A DNA stretch of 58,136 bases from the NCBI GenBank assembly GCA_031291055.1, contig JARLJU010000352.1, positions 1 through 58,136 on the forward strand, given 5' to 3'. Origin of the DNA: Rudaea sp. (GTDB taxonomy: Bacteria > Pseudomonadota > Gammaproteobacteria > Xanthomonadales > Rhodanobacteraceae). Numbering within the stretch: the first letter of the stretch is position 1; every line of letters begins with the position of its first letter. Below are positions 26,273-34,831 of this stretch, in pieces. The position numbers and the translations under genes are program-made. The notes under the pieces were generated by a model. That model had not been told where the DNA came from, ran no database searches, and saw nothing but the letters and a program-made list of their open reading frames with translations.

Positions 26273-28054
26273 GTGGCAAGAACGATCAGGATTGGCGGCG
26301 CTTGCGCGTTTTATGGCGATTCCTCGGTCGCCCCGACGCAGCTCATTGCCGCGGGTGTCGACTACATGATCCTCGATTACCTTGCCGAAGCGACGATGTC
26401 GGTGCTCGGCAACATGAAACGCCGCCGTGCCGATCTGGGCTATGCCGCAGATTTCACCGAATGGGTGTGGAAGGACAATCTGCGCGCGCTGAAAGAAACC
26501 GGCACCAGGATCGTTACCAATGCCGGGGGGGTAAATCCGCAAGGCTGTGCAGCGCGCATGGCAAAGATCGCTGCCGATGCCGGGCTGTCGTTCCGCATCG
26601 CGATCGTCGAAGGCGACGATCTGCTCGGACGGGTCGGTGAACTCTGCGATCAGCCCGAACTGTTCACCGGAACGCCTTTTCCACCGGCAGAGACTATCGT
26701 CACCGCCAATGCCTATCTGGGGGCGACGCCGATCGCGCGCGCGCTGGCGCTTGGTGCAGATGTGGTGATCACCGGGCGCGTGGTAGACTCGGCGCTGACT
26801 CTCGGCATCCTGATGCACGAGTTCAACTGGACCGCGGCGGACTGCGACTTGCTCAGCGCCGGGTCGCTCGCCGGTCATGTGATCGAATGTGGCGCGCAAG
26901 GTTCGGGCGGGCTGTTCACCGATTGGGAAGATGTGCCGGACTGGGCGCACATCGGCTATCCGATCGTGGAATGCCACGCCGACGGCACTTTCGTCGTGAC
27001 CAAACCCCCGGGGACCGGCGGATTGGTATCGCGCGCCGTCGTCGCCGAACAGATCCTTTACGAAGTGGGCGACCCCCAGGCTTATCTGCTGCCCGACGTA
27101 GTGTGCGATTTCACGCAAGTCACTGTCGAGCAGATCGGCGAACACCGCGTCCGCGTGTCCGGCGCGATCGGCTATCCGCCCAGCGGTCGCTACAAAGTGT
27201 CGATTACACATACCGACGGCGATCGCTGCATCGCGTTCATGCCGATCGTAGGGCGGGACGCCGCGCGCAAGGCGCAGCGCCAGGCAGAGGCAGTGCTGAC
27301 CCGCGTCGAGGACATGCTGCGCGACCACAACCTTGCGCCATTCCGCGCCAAGCGCATCGAGGTGATCGGTGCCGAGGCCAGCTACGGCGCAAATGCGCGT
27401 GCCCAGGCGACGCGCGAAGTGATCTGCAAAATCGCAGTCGAACATGGCGACGCGCAGGCGTTCAGGTACTTCCTGCGCGAATTTGATTCGTCGACCACAT
27501 CGATGGCGGTCGGCACCACCGGCTGGTTTGGCGGACGCGGCCAGGTAACGCCGGTGATGCGGGTCTTTTCATGCCTGATCGAGCGCGACACGGTGCCGGT
27601 CACGGTAACTGTCGATACGACAGAGCCCGTGGCGACCCCGCCGCTTGCGAACCGCTTCGACCCCGACATGATCGTGCGGCCCGCGGCCGGTGAAAACGCG
27701 CCGCAAGCGGATACGGTGCGCACGGTACCACTGATCGACCTCGCGTGGGCGCGATCGGGTGACAAGGGCGACGCATTCAATATCGGCGTGATCGCGCGTA
27801 AACCCGAATACCTGCCCTACATCCGGGCCGCTCTTACACCCGAGGCAATGCGCCAGTTTTTTGCACATGAATTCGAAGGCGCGCGCAATCCGGCGGTGCA
27901 CCGCTACGAAATTCCCGGCCTTGACGCGCTCAACCTGCACTTCCTCGATGCCCTGGGCGGTGGCCAGTTCGCCAGCTTGCGCCTCGACCCGCTCGCAAAA
28001 GGCAAGGCCCAGCAGTTGCTCGATTTCGAGGTGCCGGTCCCCGAATTGCTTTAA
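26273..28054 (+). CDS. DUF1446 / AtuA-like acyl-CoA pathway protein
   Basis: A 593-residue protein of the AtuA family. The DUF1446 domain covers about 5-460, with IRIGGACAFYGDSSVAP, ILDYLAEATMSVLG, NAGGVNPQGCA and VVITGRVVDSALTL. It is followed by a C-terminal AtuA-like domain (about 480-590) marked by LAWARSGDKGDAFNIGVIAR. AtuA is required for acyclic terpene (citronellol/geraniol) use in Pseudomonas, but its biochemical role is not settled; some relatives are proposed hydratases or CoA-thioester enzymes. The start is GTG at 26273 behind AGAGG. It leads the operon with an aldo/keto reductase, an epimerase and a crotonase. Confidence 0.85.
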   Translation: MARTIRIGGACAFYGDSSVAPTQLIAAGVDYMILDYLAEATMSVLGNMKRRRADLGYAADFTEWVWKDNLRALKETGTRIVTNAGGVNPQGCAARMAKIAADAGLSFRIAIVEGDDLLGRVGELCDQPELFTGTPFPPAETIVTANAYLGATPIARALALGADVVITGRVVDSALTLGILMHEFNWTAADCDLLSAGSLAGHVIECGAQGSGGLFTDWEDVPDWAHIGYPIVECHADGTFVVTKPPGTGGLVSRAVVAEQILYEVGDPQAYLLPDVVCDFTQVTVEQIGEHRVRVSGAIGYPPSGRYKVSITHTDGDRCIAFMPIVGRDAARKAQRQAEAVLTRVEDMLRDHNLAPFRAKRIEVIGAEASYGANARAQATREVICKIAVEHGDAQAFRYFLREFDSSTTSMAVGTTGWFGGRGQVTPVMRVFSCLIERDTVPVTVTVDTTEPVATPPLANRFDPDMIVRPAAGENAPQADTVRTVPLIDLAWARSGDKGDAFNIGVIARKPEYLPYIRAALTPEAMRQFFAHEFEGARNPAVHRYEIPGLDALNLHFLDALGGGQFASLRLDPLAKGKAQQLLDFEVPVPELL

Positions 28055-28090
28055 CCCAGACACTTCAACCCAGACGCTTCAACCCAGACA
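28053..28090. repeat. 14-bp tandem repeat between DUF1446 and AKR genes
   Basis: AACCCAGACACTTC at 28053-28066 is repeated as AACCCAGACGCTTC at 28067-28080 and partially as AACCCAGACA from 28081. It starts inside the DUF1446 stop codon and ends near the ribosome site of the next gene (AAGGAACAG). It probably arose by slippage. It spaces the two genes and could slightly alter coupling. Confidence 0.85.
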
Positions 28091-28101
28091 AGGAACAGAT
28101 C

Positions 28102-29133
28102 ATGGAAACGCGTTTTCTCGGCAAGAGTGGCCTCGAAGTCTCTGTTTTCGGGTTCGGCACGATGACGTTCAGCGACGGGACCGGCATGTTCGGCGGCGTC
28201 GGCGCGACCCGGGGCGATGATGCGCGGCGGCAGGTCGACATGTGCATCGAGGCGGGGGTAAACCTGTTCGACACCGCCGACGTCTATGCTGCGGGCCGAT
28301 CCGAAGAAATCCTGGGTCAGGCGCTCGGGCCCAGACGCAAGGACGTGATTGTCGCCACCAAGGCGTTCGGCCGCATGGGCAAAAGTGCACACGATACCGG
28401 CCTGTCGCGCCGCCACTTGGTCGACGCCTGCAACGCCAGCCTGAAACGGCTCGGCACCGACTGGATCGATCTCTACCAGGTCCACAGCTTCGACGCTCTG
28501 GTGCCGCTCGACGAAACCTTGCGCGCGCTCGACGATCTCGTGACTGCAGGCAAAGTTCGCTACATCGGCTGTTCGAACTTCAACGGCTGGCACCTGATGA
28601 AAGCGAGTGCGATTGCCGAACGGCTCGGCACCGAACGCTTTATCGGGCAACAGATCCAATATTCGCTGATGGTGCGCGACGCCGAAGACGAATTGCTGCC
28701 GTGCGGCGTCGACCAGGGCGTGGGTGCGCTGATCTGGAGCCCGCTCGCGCAGGGATTTTTGTCAGGCAAGTTCCGCTCGCAGAGTACCGACGCCGCCCAA
28801 CGCCTGTTGCTCAGCGGGCGATTGAAAGCCATGGACACGCCGATTGGCAACGCAGTGGTCGATGCACTGTTCGATCTCGCCGCCAGACATCCGGGCGCGA
28901 CACCAAGCCAGGTTGCGCTCAACTGGCTGCTCGCGCGCCCGGGTGTCTCGACCGTGCTGATCGGCGCGCGAAGCGACGAACAACTCGCCGACAATCTGGC
29001 TGCGGCAAGCTGGTCGTTGACTGCGGACGAAGTCGCAATTCTCGATCAGGCGAGCAAGACCGCGCTGCGCTATCCCAATTCGCACCACCGCCTGTTCACG
29101 CCGGAGCGAAACCCGCAGTTGTTTGCGCGTTGA
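28102..29133 (+). CDS. Aldo/keto reductase
   Basis: A 343-residue AKR barrel, NADPH-dependent by family. The motifs are NLFDTADVYAAGRSEEILG (Asp and Tyr of the tetrad), VIVATKAFG (Lys), IDLYQVHSFD (His) and the C-terminal VLIGARSDEQLADNLAA cofactor loop. It could reduce a keto or aldehyde intermediate. The AAGGAACAG ribosome site sits just after a small tandem repeat. It is the second gene in the DUF1446 operon. Confidence 0.9.
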   Translation: METRFLGKSGLEVSVFGFGTMTFSDGTGMFGGVGATRGDDARRQVDMCIEAGVNLFDTADVYAAGRSEEILGQALGPRRKDVIVATKAFGRMGKSAHDTGLSRRHLVDACNASLKRLGTDWIDLYQVHSFDALVPLDETLRALDDLVTAGKVRYIGCSNFNGWHLMKASAIAERLGTERFIGQQIQYSLMVRDAEDELLPCGVDQGVGALIWSPLAQGFLSGKFRSQSTDAAQRLLLSGRLKAMDTPIGNAVVDALFDLAARHPGATPSQVALNWLLARPGVSTVLIGARSDEQLADNLAAASWSLTADEVAILDQASKTALRYPNSHHRLFTPERNPQLFAR

Positions 29134-29155
29134 ACCTCACCAGGGAAAGCCCGAC

Positions 29156-30076
29156 ATGACGACACCATTGCGGGTCGCGGTTACCGGCAGTGCCGGCAAG
29201 ATCGGGCGCGAAGCAGCGCGCGCGCTGAAAGCGGCCGGGCACCGCGTGATCGGTCTCGACCTGCGCGCGGCAACGAACGACGGCGTGCGCACAGCAGCGG
29301 TCGATTGTGCCGATTTCGGCGCGGTGATGGGCGCGTTATCAGGCATCGACACGATGTTCGGCATGGCGCCACTGCCGCAGGTGCCTGACGCAGTCGTGCA
29401 TCTGGCCGGCATCCCTGCGCCCGGTCTTGCCGACGATGCGCGCATTTTCGAAGTGAACACGCTTTCCACTTACAACGTGTTCTCGGCTTGTGCCCGTCTC
29501 GGTATCAAGCGGATCGCGTGGGGATCAAGCGAGACGATCCTGGGCTTGCCATTTGCCACGCCTCCCGCTTTCCTGCCGATCGACGAGACGCATGCCGACC
29601 GTCCCAACTGGTCCTATGCCATGGCCAAGTTCCTCGGCGAACAGATGGCCGACCACATGACGCGGTGGCATGCCGACCTGTCGATCGCATCGCTGCGGTT
29701 CTCGAACGTATTCGATGCCGCCGACTATGCCCAGCAAGCCGCAGCCGCCGCCAGACCCGGGTTCCGCAAGTTCAACGTCTGGGGCTATGTCGATGCGCGC
29801 GACGCGGGCGAGGCCTGCCGACTGGCGGTGGAGGCGGATTTCACCGGTCATGAACGGTTGATCATTGCAGCCGCCGACAACATCACCGGCCACTCGAGCG
29901 CCGCTCTCGCTGCTGCACATTACCCCGAAACGCCGATCAAGAGCGCGCTCGAGGGCGATGTTTCGCTGCTGTGTTCGGCGCGTGCAAAAGCGGTTATCGG
30001 CTATGAACCGAAGCACGGCTGGCGAGCCGGCGTCCATGACCTTGGACAGGAACGACAGGCTGATCACGCGAATTGA
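29156..30076 (+). CDS. NAD-dependent epimerase/dehydratase family protein
   Basis: A 306-residue extended SDR. The Rossmann motif VAVTGSAGKIGREAARALK is at about 7-25, HLAGIPAPG at about 82-90, and the active-site YAMAKFLGE at about 158-166 (Tyr/Lys). It is likely an NAD(P)-linked oxidoreductase on a hydroxyl or keto group. The ATG at 29156 is chosen because CAGGGAAAG lies before it. It lies 22 bases after the AKR stop in the same operon. Confidence 0.85.
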   Translation: MTTPLRVAVTGSAGKIGREAARALKAAGHRVIGLDLRAATNDGVRTAAVDCADFGAVMGALSGIDTMFGMAPLPQVPDAVVHLAGIPAPGLADDARIFEVNTLSTYNVFSACARLGIKRIAWGSSETILGLPFATPPAFLPIDETHADRPNWSYAMAKFLGEQMADHMTRWHADLSIASLRFSNVFDAADYAQQAAAAARPGFRKFNVWGYVDARDAGEACRLAVEADFTGHERLIIAAADNITGHSSAALAAAHYPETPIKSALEGDVSLLCSARAKAVIGYEPKHGWRAGVHDLGQERQADHAN

Positions 30077-30097
30077 CATGGATCGAGGAGAGAGAAA

Positions 30098-30862
30098 CTG
30101 ACCGACCAGCCGCCCGCCCCGCCCGTCCCGCTCCCACTCGTCCTGCGTGCCGACGCCGATGGCGTCGCGACCTTGACGCTCAATCGACCAGACAAGCGCA
30201 ATGCGCTTAATGTAGACATGTTCGTGGCCCTCGACGCGCACCTTGCAGCACTCGAACAACAGACCGACACGATCGGGGTGGTCGTCCTGCGTGCCAACGG
30301 CACGGTGTTTTCTGCGGGCGCTGACCTGGGCAAACAGCAGCGCGCGCCGATCAAGGATTTCCAGGCGCGTACGATCGAGCGCCTGGCGCATCTGCCGCAG
30401 CCGGTCATCGCAGCCGTTCATGGTCCGTGCTTCACCGGCGGGCTCGAACTCGTGCTTGCCGCCGATATCATCGTCGCTGCACAATCGGCGCGTTTTGCCG
30501 ACACCCACGCCAAATGGGGACTTGTTCCCGGCTGGGGCATGAGCCAGCGGCTGCCGCGCAGGGTCGGCACCTTCAAGGCGCGTGAGATGATGTTCAGCGC
30601 GCGGGCGATCGACGGCCGCACAGCAGAGCGTATCGGTCTGGTCAACATCTGCGTTGATGACGATGCGTTCGAGGCCGAACTGGCGGCTCTGGTGAAGGAC
30701 ATCGTCGGGCATTCGTGGCACAGCCATCGCGGCAACAAGCGGCTCATGCTGGAAACCGAAGACATGGCGCTGGCTCAAGGTCTGATGCACGAAATTCATC
30801 GCAGTCCCGGCCCCGCTCCGGATTTCGCCGAGCGGGTGGGCGCGATGTTTGGCCAGCGTTGA
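30098..30862 (+). CDS. Enoyl-CoA hydratase family protein, apparent CTG start
   Basis: A 254-residue crotonase. Upstream of the strand GVATLTLNRPDKRNALN there is no ATG, GTG or TTG back to the in-frame TGA at 30074, except an internal TTG at 30173 that would delete the first strand. The CTG at 30098 follows a long purine tract GAGGAGAGAGAAA at normal spacing and gives a typical N-terminus, so it is taken as the start. The first catalytic glutamate is present (TGGLELVLAAD). The second site reads ADTHAKWGLVPGWGMSQ, shared with the crotonase at 51033 and unlike a classic hydratase. The last gene of the DUF1446 operon. Confidence 0.82.
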   Translation: MTDQPPAPPVPLPLVLRADADGVATLTLNRPDKRNALNVDMFVALDAHLAALEQQTDTIGVVVLRANGTVFSAGADLGKQQRAPIKDFQARTIERLAHLPQPVIAAVHGPCFTGGLELVLAADIIVAAQSARFADTHAKWGLVPGWGMSQRLPRRVGTFKAREMMFSARAIDGRTAERIGLVNICVDDDAFEAELAALVKDIVGHSWHSHRGNKRLMLETEDMALAQGLMHEIHRSPGPAPDFAERVGAMFGQR

Positions 30863-30925
30863 AGAACCGGGCAGCAAGCAGATCCACAGGCGATTGACGA
30901 ACCGCAAGACAGTTGGACATAGTTG

Positions 30926-30940
30926 ACCAGGTATAACTGC
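30926..30940. promoter_or_regulatory. ACCTRGT-type operator before the interrupted ligase
   Basis: ACCAGGTATAACTGC lies 68 bases upstream of the TTG start at 31008. It matches 12 of 14 bases of the perfect palindrome found at 49371, which also precedes a CoA ligase. Confidence 0.55.
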
Positions 30941-31007
30941 AGAAGCGCAAGTATGCGATTCGGCAAGCGATTGGCCCAACCGGCCGAAGCGATGGAGAGC
31001 GAACCCC

Positions 31008-32570
31008 TTGTCGATCCTGACATTTGCCGGCACGACGCCCGACAAACCTGCGATCATCGCCGCCGAAACCGGTGATGCGGTGGATTTCGCGACTCTGAAC
31101 AGCACGTCCATGCGGCTTGCACGGGTGTTGCGCAACTCGCTCGACGAGGGCGCGCGCGTGGCGATGCTGATGGAAAACGTTGCAGCGGCCTATACTGCAG
31201 CCTGGGCCTGTCGACGTGCCGGCTTGCGCTGTGTGCCGGTCAACTGGCACCTGAGCCGCGACGAGGCAGCCTATATCGTCAGCAACAGCGACGCCCGGGC
31301 CTTGATCGTCTCGCCCGGACTTGCCGCACTTGCCTGCGATCTTGCCGGCCTGGTCCCCAACCTCACAATGCTCCTGGTTGCGGGCGAAGCGTTCGATCGG
31401 TTCGCATCGCTCGACTAGGCGATCGTCGATGAGCCCGAAGAACCATTCGGCCTCGAAATCGAAGGCTCGATCATGTTCTATTCGTCCGGCACGACGGGTC
31501 AGCCCAAGGGCATCTTGCGCCCACAGTCGGGCGACGCGTTCAACACGCTGAACCGGGTCGAGACGATGATGGCCGGGTTGTTTACGTTCGACGACACCAG
31601 CGTGTTCTATTCGCCCGCTCCGCTTTACCATGCCGCACCGCTGGCCTGGTCGATGGGCGCGCAAATCCTCGGCGGCACCGCTGTCGTTCCGCGCAAATTC
31701 GATGCCGAGGCGACACTTGCGCATATCGAGCGCTACCGTGTGTCCCACGTCCAGTTCGTACCCACGCATTTCGTGCGCATGCTGCAACTGCCCCCGGACG
31801 TGCGCGCAAAGTATGACGTGTCGAGCCTGCGCATGGTGGTCCACGCTGCAGCCCCCTGCCCGGTCGACGTCAAACAGGCGATGTTCGAGTGGTTTGGCCC
31901 CATCATATACGAATATTACGGCCTGAGCGAAGGTGGCGGCTTCACCATCGTGCGTCCCGAGGAATGGCTGGCACACAAGGGGACCGTCGGGCGGTCGGTG
32001 TTGGGGCCGCTCCATGTCGTCGACGATCAGGGCAAGGAACTTCCGCCAGGCCAGGTCGGCCATTTGATGTTCGAAAATCCCGAGATTTTCGAATACCACA
32101 AGGAACCGGGCAAGACGGCCGACTTTTTCGACAAGAACGGCTGGGCGCGTCCCGGCGACATGGGCTGGCTCGATGAGGACGGCTATCTGTTCCTCGCCGA
32201 CCGATCCAGTAACATGATCATTTCGGGCGGGGTCAACATCTATCCCCAGGAAGCCGAAGCCGTGCTGACGCTGCACCCGGCAATCCGCGATGTCGCGGTG
32301 ATCGGTGTGCCCGACAAGGCGTTTGGCGAAGCCGTCAAGGCGGTCATCGAACTCAAACCCGGCATCCTGGCTTCCGACACACTCGCGGGCCAGATTCTCG
32401 ACTACTGCCATGCGCGCCTGTCGAAATTCAAATGTCCCAGGTCAGTCGATTTTATCGACGAGCTACCGCGCCTGCCTACCGGCAAATTGCTCAAGCGCGA
32501 ATTGCGCAAACGCTACTGGGGCGACGGGTCCAACCAGATCGTTGCGTCGCATTCGGGCGGAACGCCATGA
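31008..32570 (+). pseudogene. AMP-forming acyl-CoA synthetase interrupted by one in-frame amber codon
   Basis: The gene has 520 codons from a TTG start (GGAGAGCGAA upstream) to TGA. Both halves are in the same frame and match one ANL ligase: the N-terminal half up to AGEAFDRFASLD, then TAG at 31416 (codon 137), then continuing EEPFGLEIEGSIMFYSSGTT without shift. The P-loop YSSGTTGQPKG, the hinge region WARPGDMGWLDEDGYLFLAD and the terminal lysine motif PTGKLLKRELR are all intact. A single substitution (for example from TAC, CAG or GAG) explains it. It is either a recent pseudogene, a suppressed amber codon or a sequence error. Re-initiation at ATG 31473 would lack the N-terminal domain. Confidence 0.88.
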
Positions 32571-32631
32571 AGCGGGTCCGGCATGCGGCGAACACGATCG
32601 TCTGCGGCGCAAAACGGACGGAGCTTACCCG

Positions 32632-33468
32632 ATGATCCGACTTTCAGGCAGCAACGGCATCACGCTGGCGGCGGATGAGGCAGGCACCCGCGGCGATCCG
32701 GCCGTGGTGTTCCTGCATGGGGGCGGTCAAACCCGGCATAGCTGGGGTCGCGCGATAGAGGCGCTCGCAGCCAGGGGTTTCCACGCCCTGACCGTGGATT
32801 TGCGCGGTCATGGAGACAGCGACTGGTCACCAGACGGCAAATATTCGATCGACACCCTGGCAGCCGACGTCCGCACGATCGCGGCATCTCTGCCGTCGCC
32901 GCCGGCGCTGGTCGGCGCGTCGCTTGGCGGACTGGCGTCGCTCGTCGCGGTGGGCGAATCGCCCATGCAGGTTGCCCGCGCACTCGTGCTGGTTGATATA
33001 ACGCCTCGCATCGAACGGGCCGGTGGCCTTGAAATACGCGACTTCATGACCGGCAATCCCAAAGGGTTTGCCTCGATCGACGAAGCGGCCGATGCCGTGG
33101 CGCGTTATCTGCCACACCGCCCGCGTCCGCGCGATACGAGCGGGCTAGCCAAGAACTTGCGGCTGCGCGAGAACGGGCGGTATTATTGGCATTGGGACCC
33201 CGCGATGATGACCAGCCAAGGCGATGAATCGGCTATCGCCGACCATCACGCGCGGCTTGAAAATGCCGCACGCCACACACCCTGTCCGACGCTGCTGATC
33301 CGGGGCGGGCGCAGCCGGGTGGTAAGCATGGAGGGGGTCGCGGAGTTGCGCCGCCTGATACCACACAGCGAATTCGTCAATATCGAACAGGCGGACCACA
33401 TGGTGGCGGGCGATGCCAACGACGCGTTCAACGCGCCGCTGATCGATTTTCTGGAGCGCACCCGGTGA
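32632..33468 (+). CDS. Alpha/beta hydrolase
   Basis: A 278-residue alpha/beta hydrolase: oxyanion segment FLHGGGQTRHSW (about 28-39), DLRGHGDSDW, nucleophile elbow LVGASLGGLAS (about 93-103), and histidine in QADHMVAGD (about 259). It resembles small-molecule esterases, epoxide or C-C hydrolases; the exact substrate is open. The start ATG is 62 bases after the ligase stop. The Nudix gene follows after 28 bases, so the three form one transcription unit. Confidence 0.85.
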   Translation: MIRLSGSNGITLAADEAGTRGDPAVVFLHGGGQTRHSWGRAIEALAARGFHALTVDLRGHGDSDWSPDGKYSIDTLAADVRTIAASLPSPPALVGASLGGLASLVAVGESPMQVARALVLVDITPRIERAGGLEIRDFMTGNPKGFASIDEAADAVARYLPHRPRPRDTSGLAKNLRLRENGRYYWHWDPAMMTSQGDESAIADHHARLENAARHTPCPTLLIRGGRSRVVSMEGVAELRRLIPHSEFVNIEQADHMVAGDANDAFNAPLIDFLERTR

Positions 33469-33496
33469 ATCTGTTTATGACCAGAGAGGAATTCGC

Positions 33497-34255
33497 ATGA
33501 CCGAACAGCGCGCACCCGGCGTTCCCCGACCTGCGGCGACGATCCTCGTTCTGCGCGACGATCCGTTCGAGGTGTTGATGGTTCGACGTCACAACAATGG
33601 CCAGTTCGCCTCGGCGTTGGTTTTCCCCGGTGGGCTGGTCTCGCCGTCGGATCACGATGAGACGTGGGCACCGTTGCTCGACGGCGCGCAAGGCCTTGAA
33701 AGCGAGGAACGCGCGCTCGCCATCGCCGCCTTTCGCGAGACGTTCGAAGAAGCAGCGTTGCTGCTGGCGCGCGATGCGGATGGTCGTCCGGTCGGCTGCC
33801 ATAGCGCTGAACGCAGCGACTTTCGCCAGGTCGTTGAGGCGAGCGGCGGCAAGCTGCCGATCGGTGCGCTTGCCCATTTCGGCCACTGGATCACGCCCGA
33901 AGGAGCGCCCAAACGGTTCGATACGCATTTCTTCCTGGCCGAAGCGCCGGCCGGGCAGGAAGCGATCTGCGACGGCGGCGAGACCGTTGCACTGGAGTGG
34001 GCCGAACCTCGCGACGTGCTGGCGCGTGCAGCCGATGGCGATTTATCGATCCTGTTCCCGACGCGCATGAACCTGAAACGGCTCGCCGAGAGCACGTCTG
34101 TCGCAGAGGCGATTGCCGCAGCAAAAGCGCGTCCGCGCTTCACCGTATTGCCTCGCACCGAAAAGCGCGAAGGCGGCATTGCTGTCGTCATTCGCGCCGA
34201 AGCAGGCTACGGCGAGACCGAGAATTTCCACCCGCATCAACCGCACAAGGATTGA
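33497..34255 (+). CDS. Nudix hydrolase (NUDT7/NUDT19-like CoA diphosphatase candidate)
   Basis: A 252-residue Nudix protein. The Nudix helix is spread over ALAIAAFRETFEEAALLL (about 74-91) with the REXXEE core, and the FPGGLVSPSD strand lies upstream. Larger Nudix enzymes of this type in fatty-acid contexts hydrolyse CoA or acyl-CoA to 3',5'-ADP and acyl-phosphopantetheine, which would control the CoA pool here (inference). AGAGAGGAATTCGC precedes the ATG. Its stop abuts the convergent thioesterase stop with no gap. Confidence 0.82.
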   Translation: MTEQRAPGVPRPAATILVLRDDPFEVLMVRRHNNGQFASALVFPGGLVSPSDHDETWAPLLDGAQGLESEERALAIAAFRETFEEAALLLARDADGRPVGCHSAERSDFRQVVEASGGKLPIGALAHFGHWITPEGAPKRFDTHFFLAEAPAGQEAICDGGETVALEWAEPRDVLARAADGDLSILFPTRMNLKRLAESTSVAEAIAAAKARPRFTVLPRTEKREGGIAVVIRAEAGYGETENFHPHQPHKD

Positions 34256-34684
34256 TCACGCGATCCGCGCACTATCCAGTGCTTCGCGAAAGGCCTGGGG
34301 CAGCGGCGAAGGCCTGCCGTCTTGTATGCCCACCAGAGTGGCGCGCGCGAATGCGCATGGCTTGCCGTTCTGGGTGGCCAGGCATGCCAACTGCCAACTG
34401 GTGCGCCCGATTTCGAGCGTGCCGATGTGCAGATCGAGCGGCTCGGGATAGTGAGCCTCGCCGACATAATCGATGTGATTGGCGGCGATCATCACGCGGT
34501 GGTCGCCCATCGACTGGCTGAACCGCCGCGAGTGGTCGAAGCGATAACGCGCGTCCTCGAAAGCGGCCGCGAGCGCGACGTTGTTGATGTGCCGGTTGGG
34601 ATCGACATCAGCGAAGCGGGTCGTGACGACATGATGGAACGGATAACGCGTGAAATCGAGCAACGCGGGATCGACTTTCGGCAT
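34256..34684 (-). CDS. 4HBT-type acyl-CoA thioesterase
   Basis: A 142-residue single-hotdog thioesterase. The motif TRFADVDPNRHINNVALAAA (about 22-41) carries the catalytic aspartate of the 4-hydroxybenzoyl-CoA/YbgC class, and NHIDYVGEAHYPEPLDLHI follows. The C-terminal strand GRTSWQLACLATQNGKPCAF resembles the stub at 2457. It presumably hydrolyses an acyl-CoA to free acid and CoA. It is divergent from the SDR at 34832 across a gap holding an operator. Confidence 0.87.
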   Translation of the reverse strand: MPKVDPALLDFTRYPFHHVVTTRFADVDPNRHINNVALAAAFEDARYRFDHSRRFSQSMGDHRVMIAANHIDYVGEAHYPEPLDLHIGTLEIGRTSWQLACLATQNGKPCAFARATLVGIQDGRPSPLPQAFREALDSARIA

Positions 34685-34777
34685 CAGCGCTCCCTACGGT
34701 CAGGAGTTGCGCGGCGCCCCGATCGCTCGCGTGCCGAACCTTTCGCATTCACGGTCATTCGCCTTCCTCTGCTCGCC

Positions 34778-34793
34778 AACCTAGTATACCACG
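34778..34793. promoter_or_regulatory. ACCTRGT-type operator
   Basis: AACCTAGTATACCACG lies between the divergent thioesterase and SDR genes. The half-sites AACCTAGT and TACCA match the FadR-type arrangement seen at 26218. Confidence 0.55.
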
Positions 34794-34831
34794 TGAGCGA
34801 CCAGTCCTAACGGAACGGTACGGAGAGGGAA

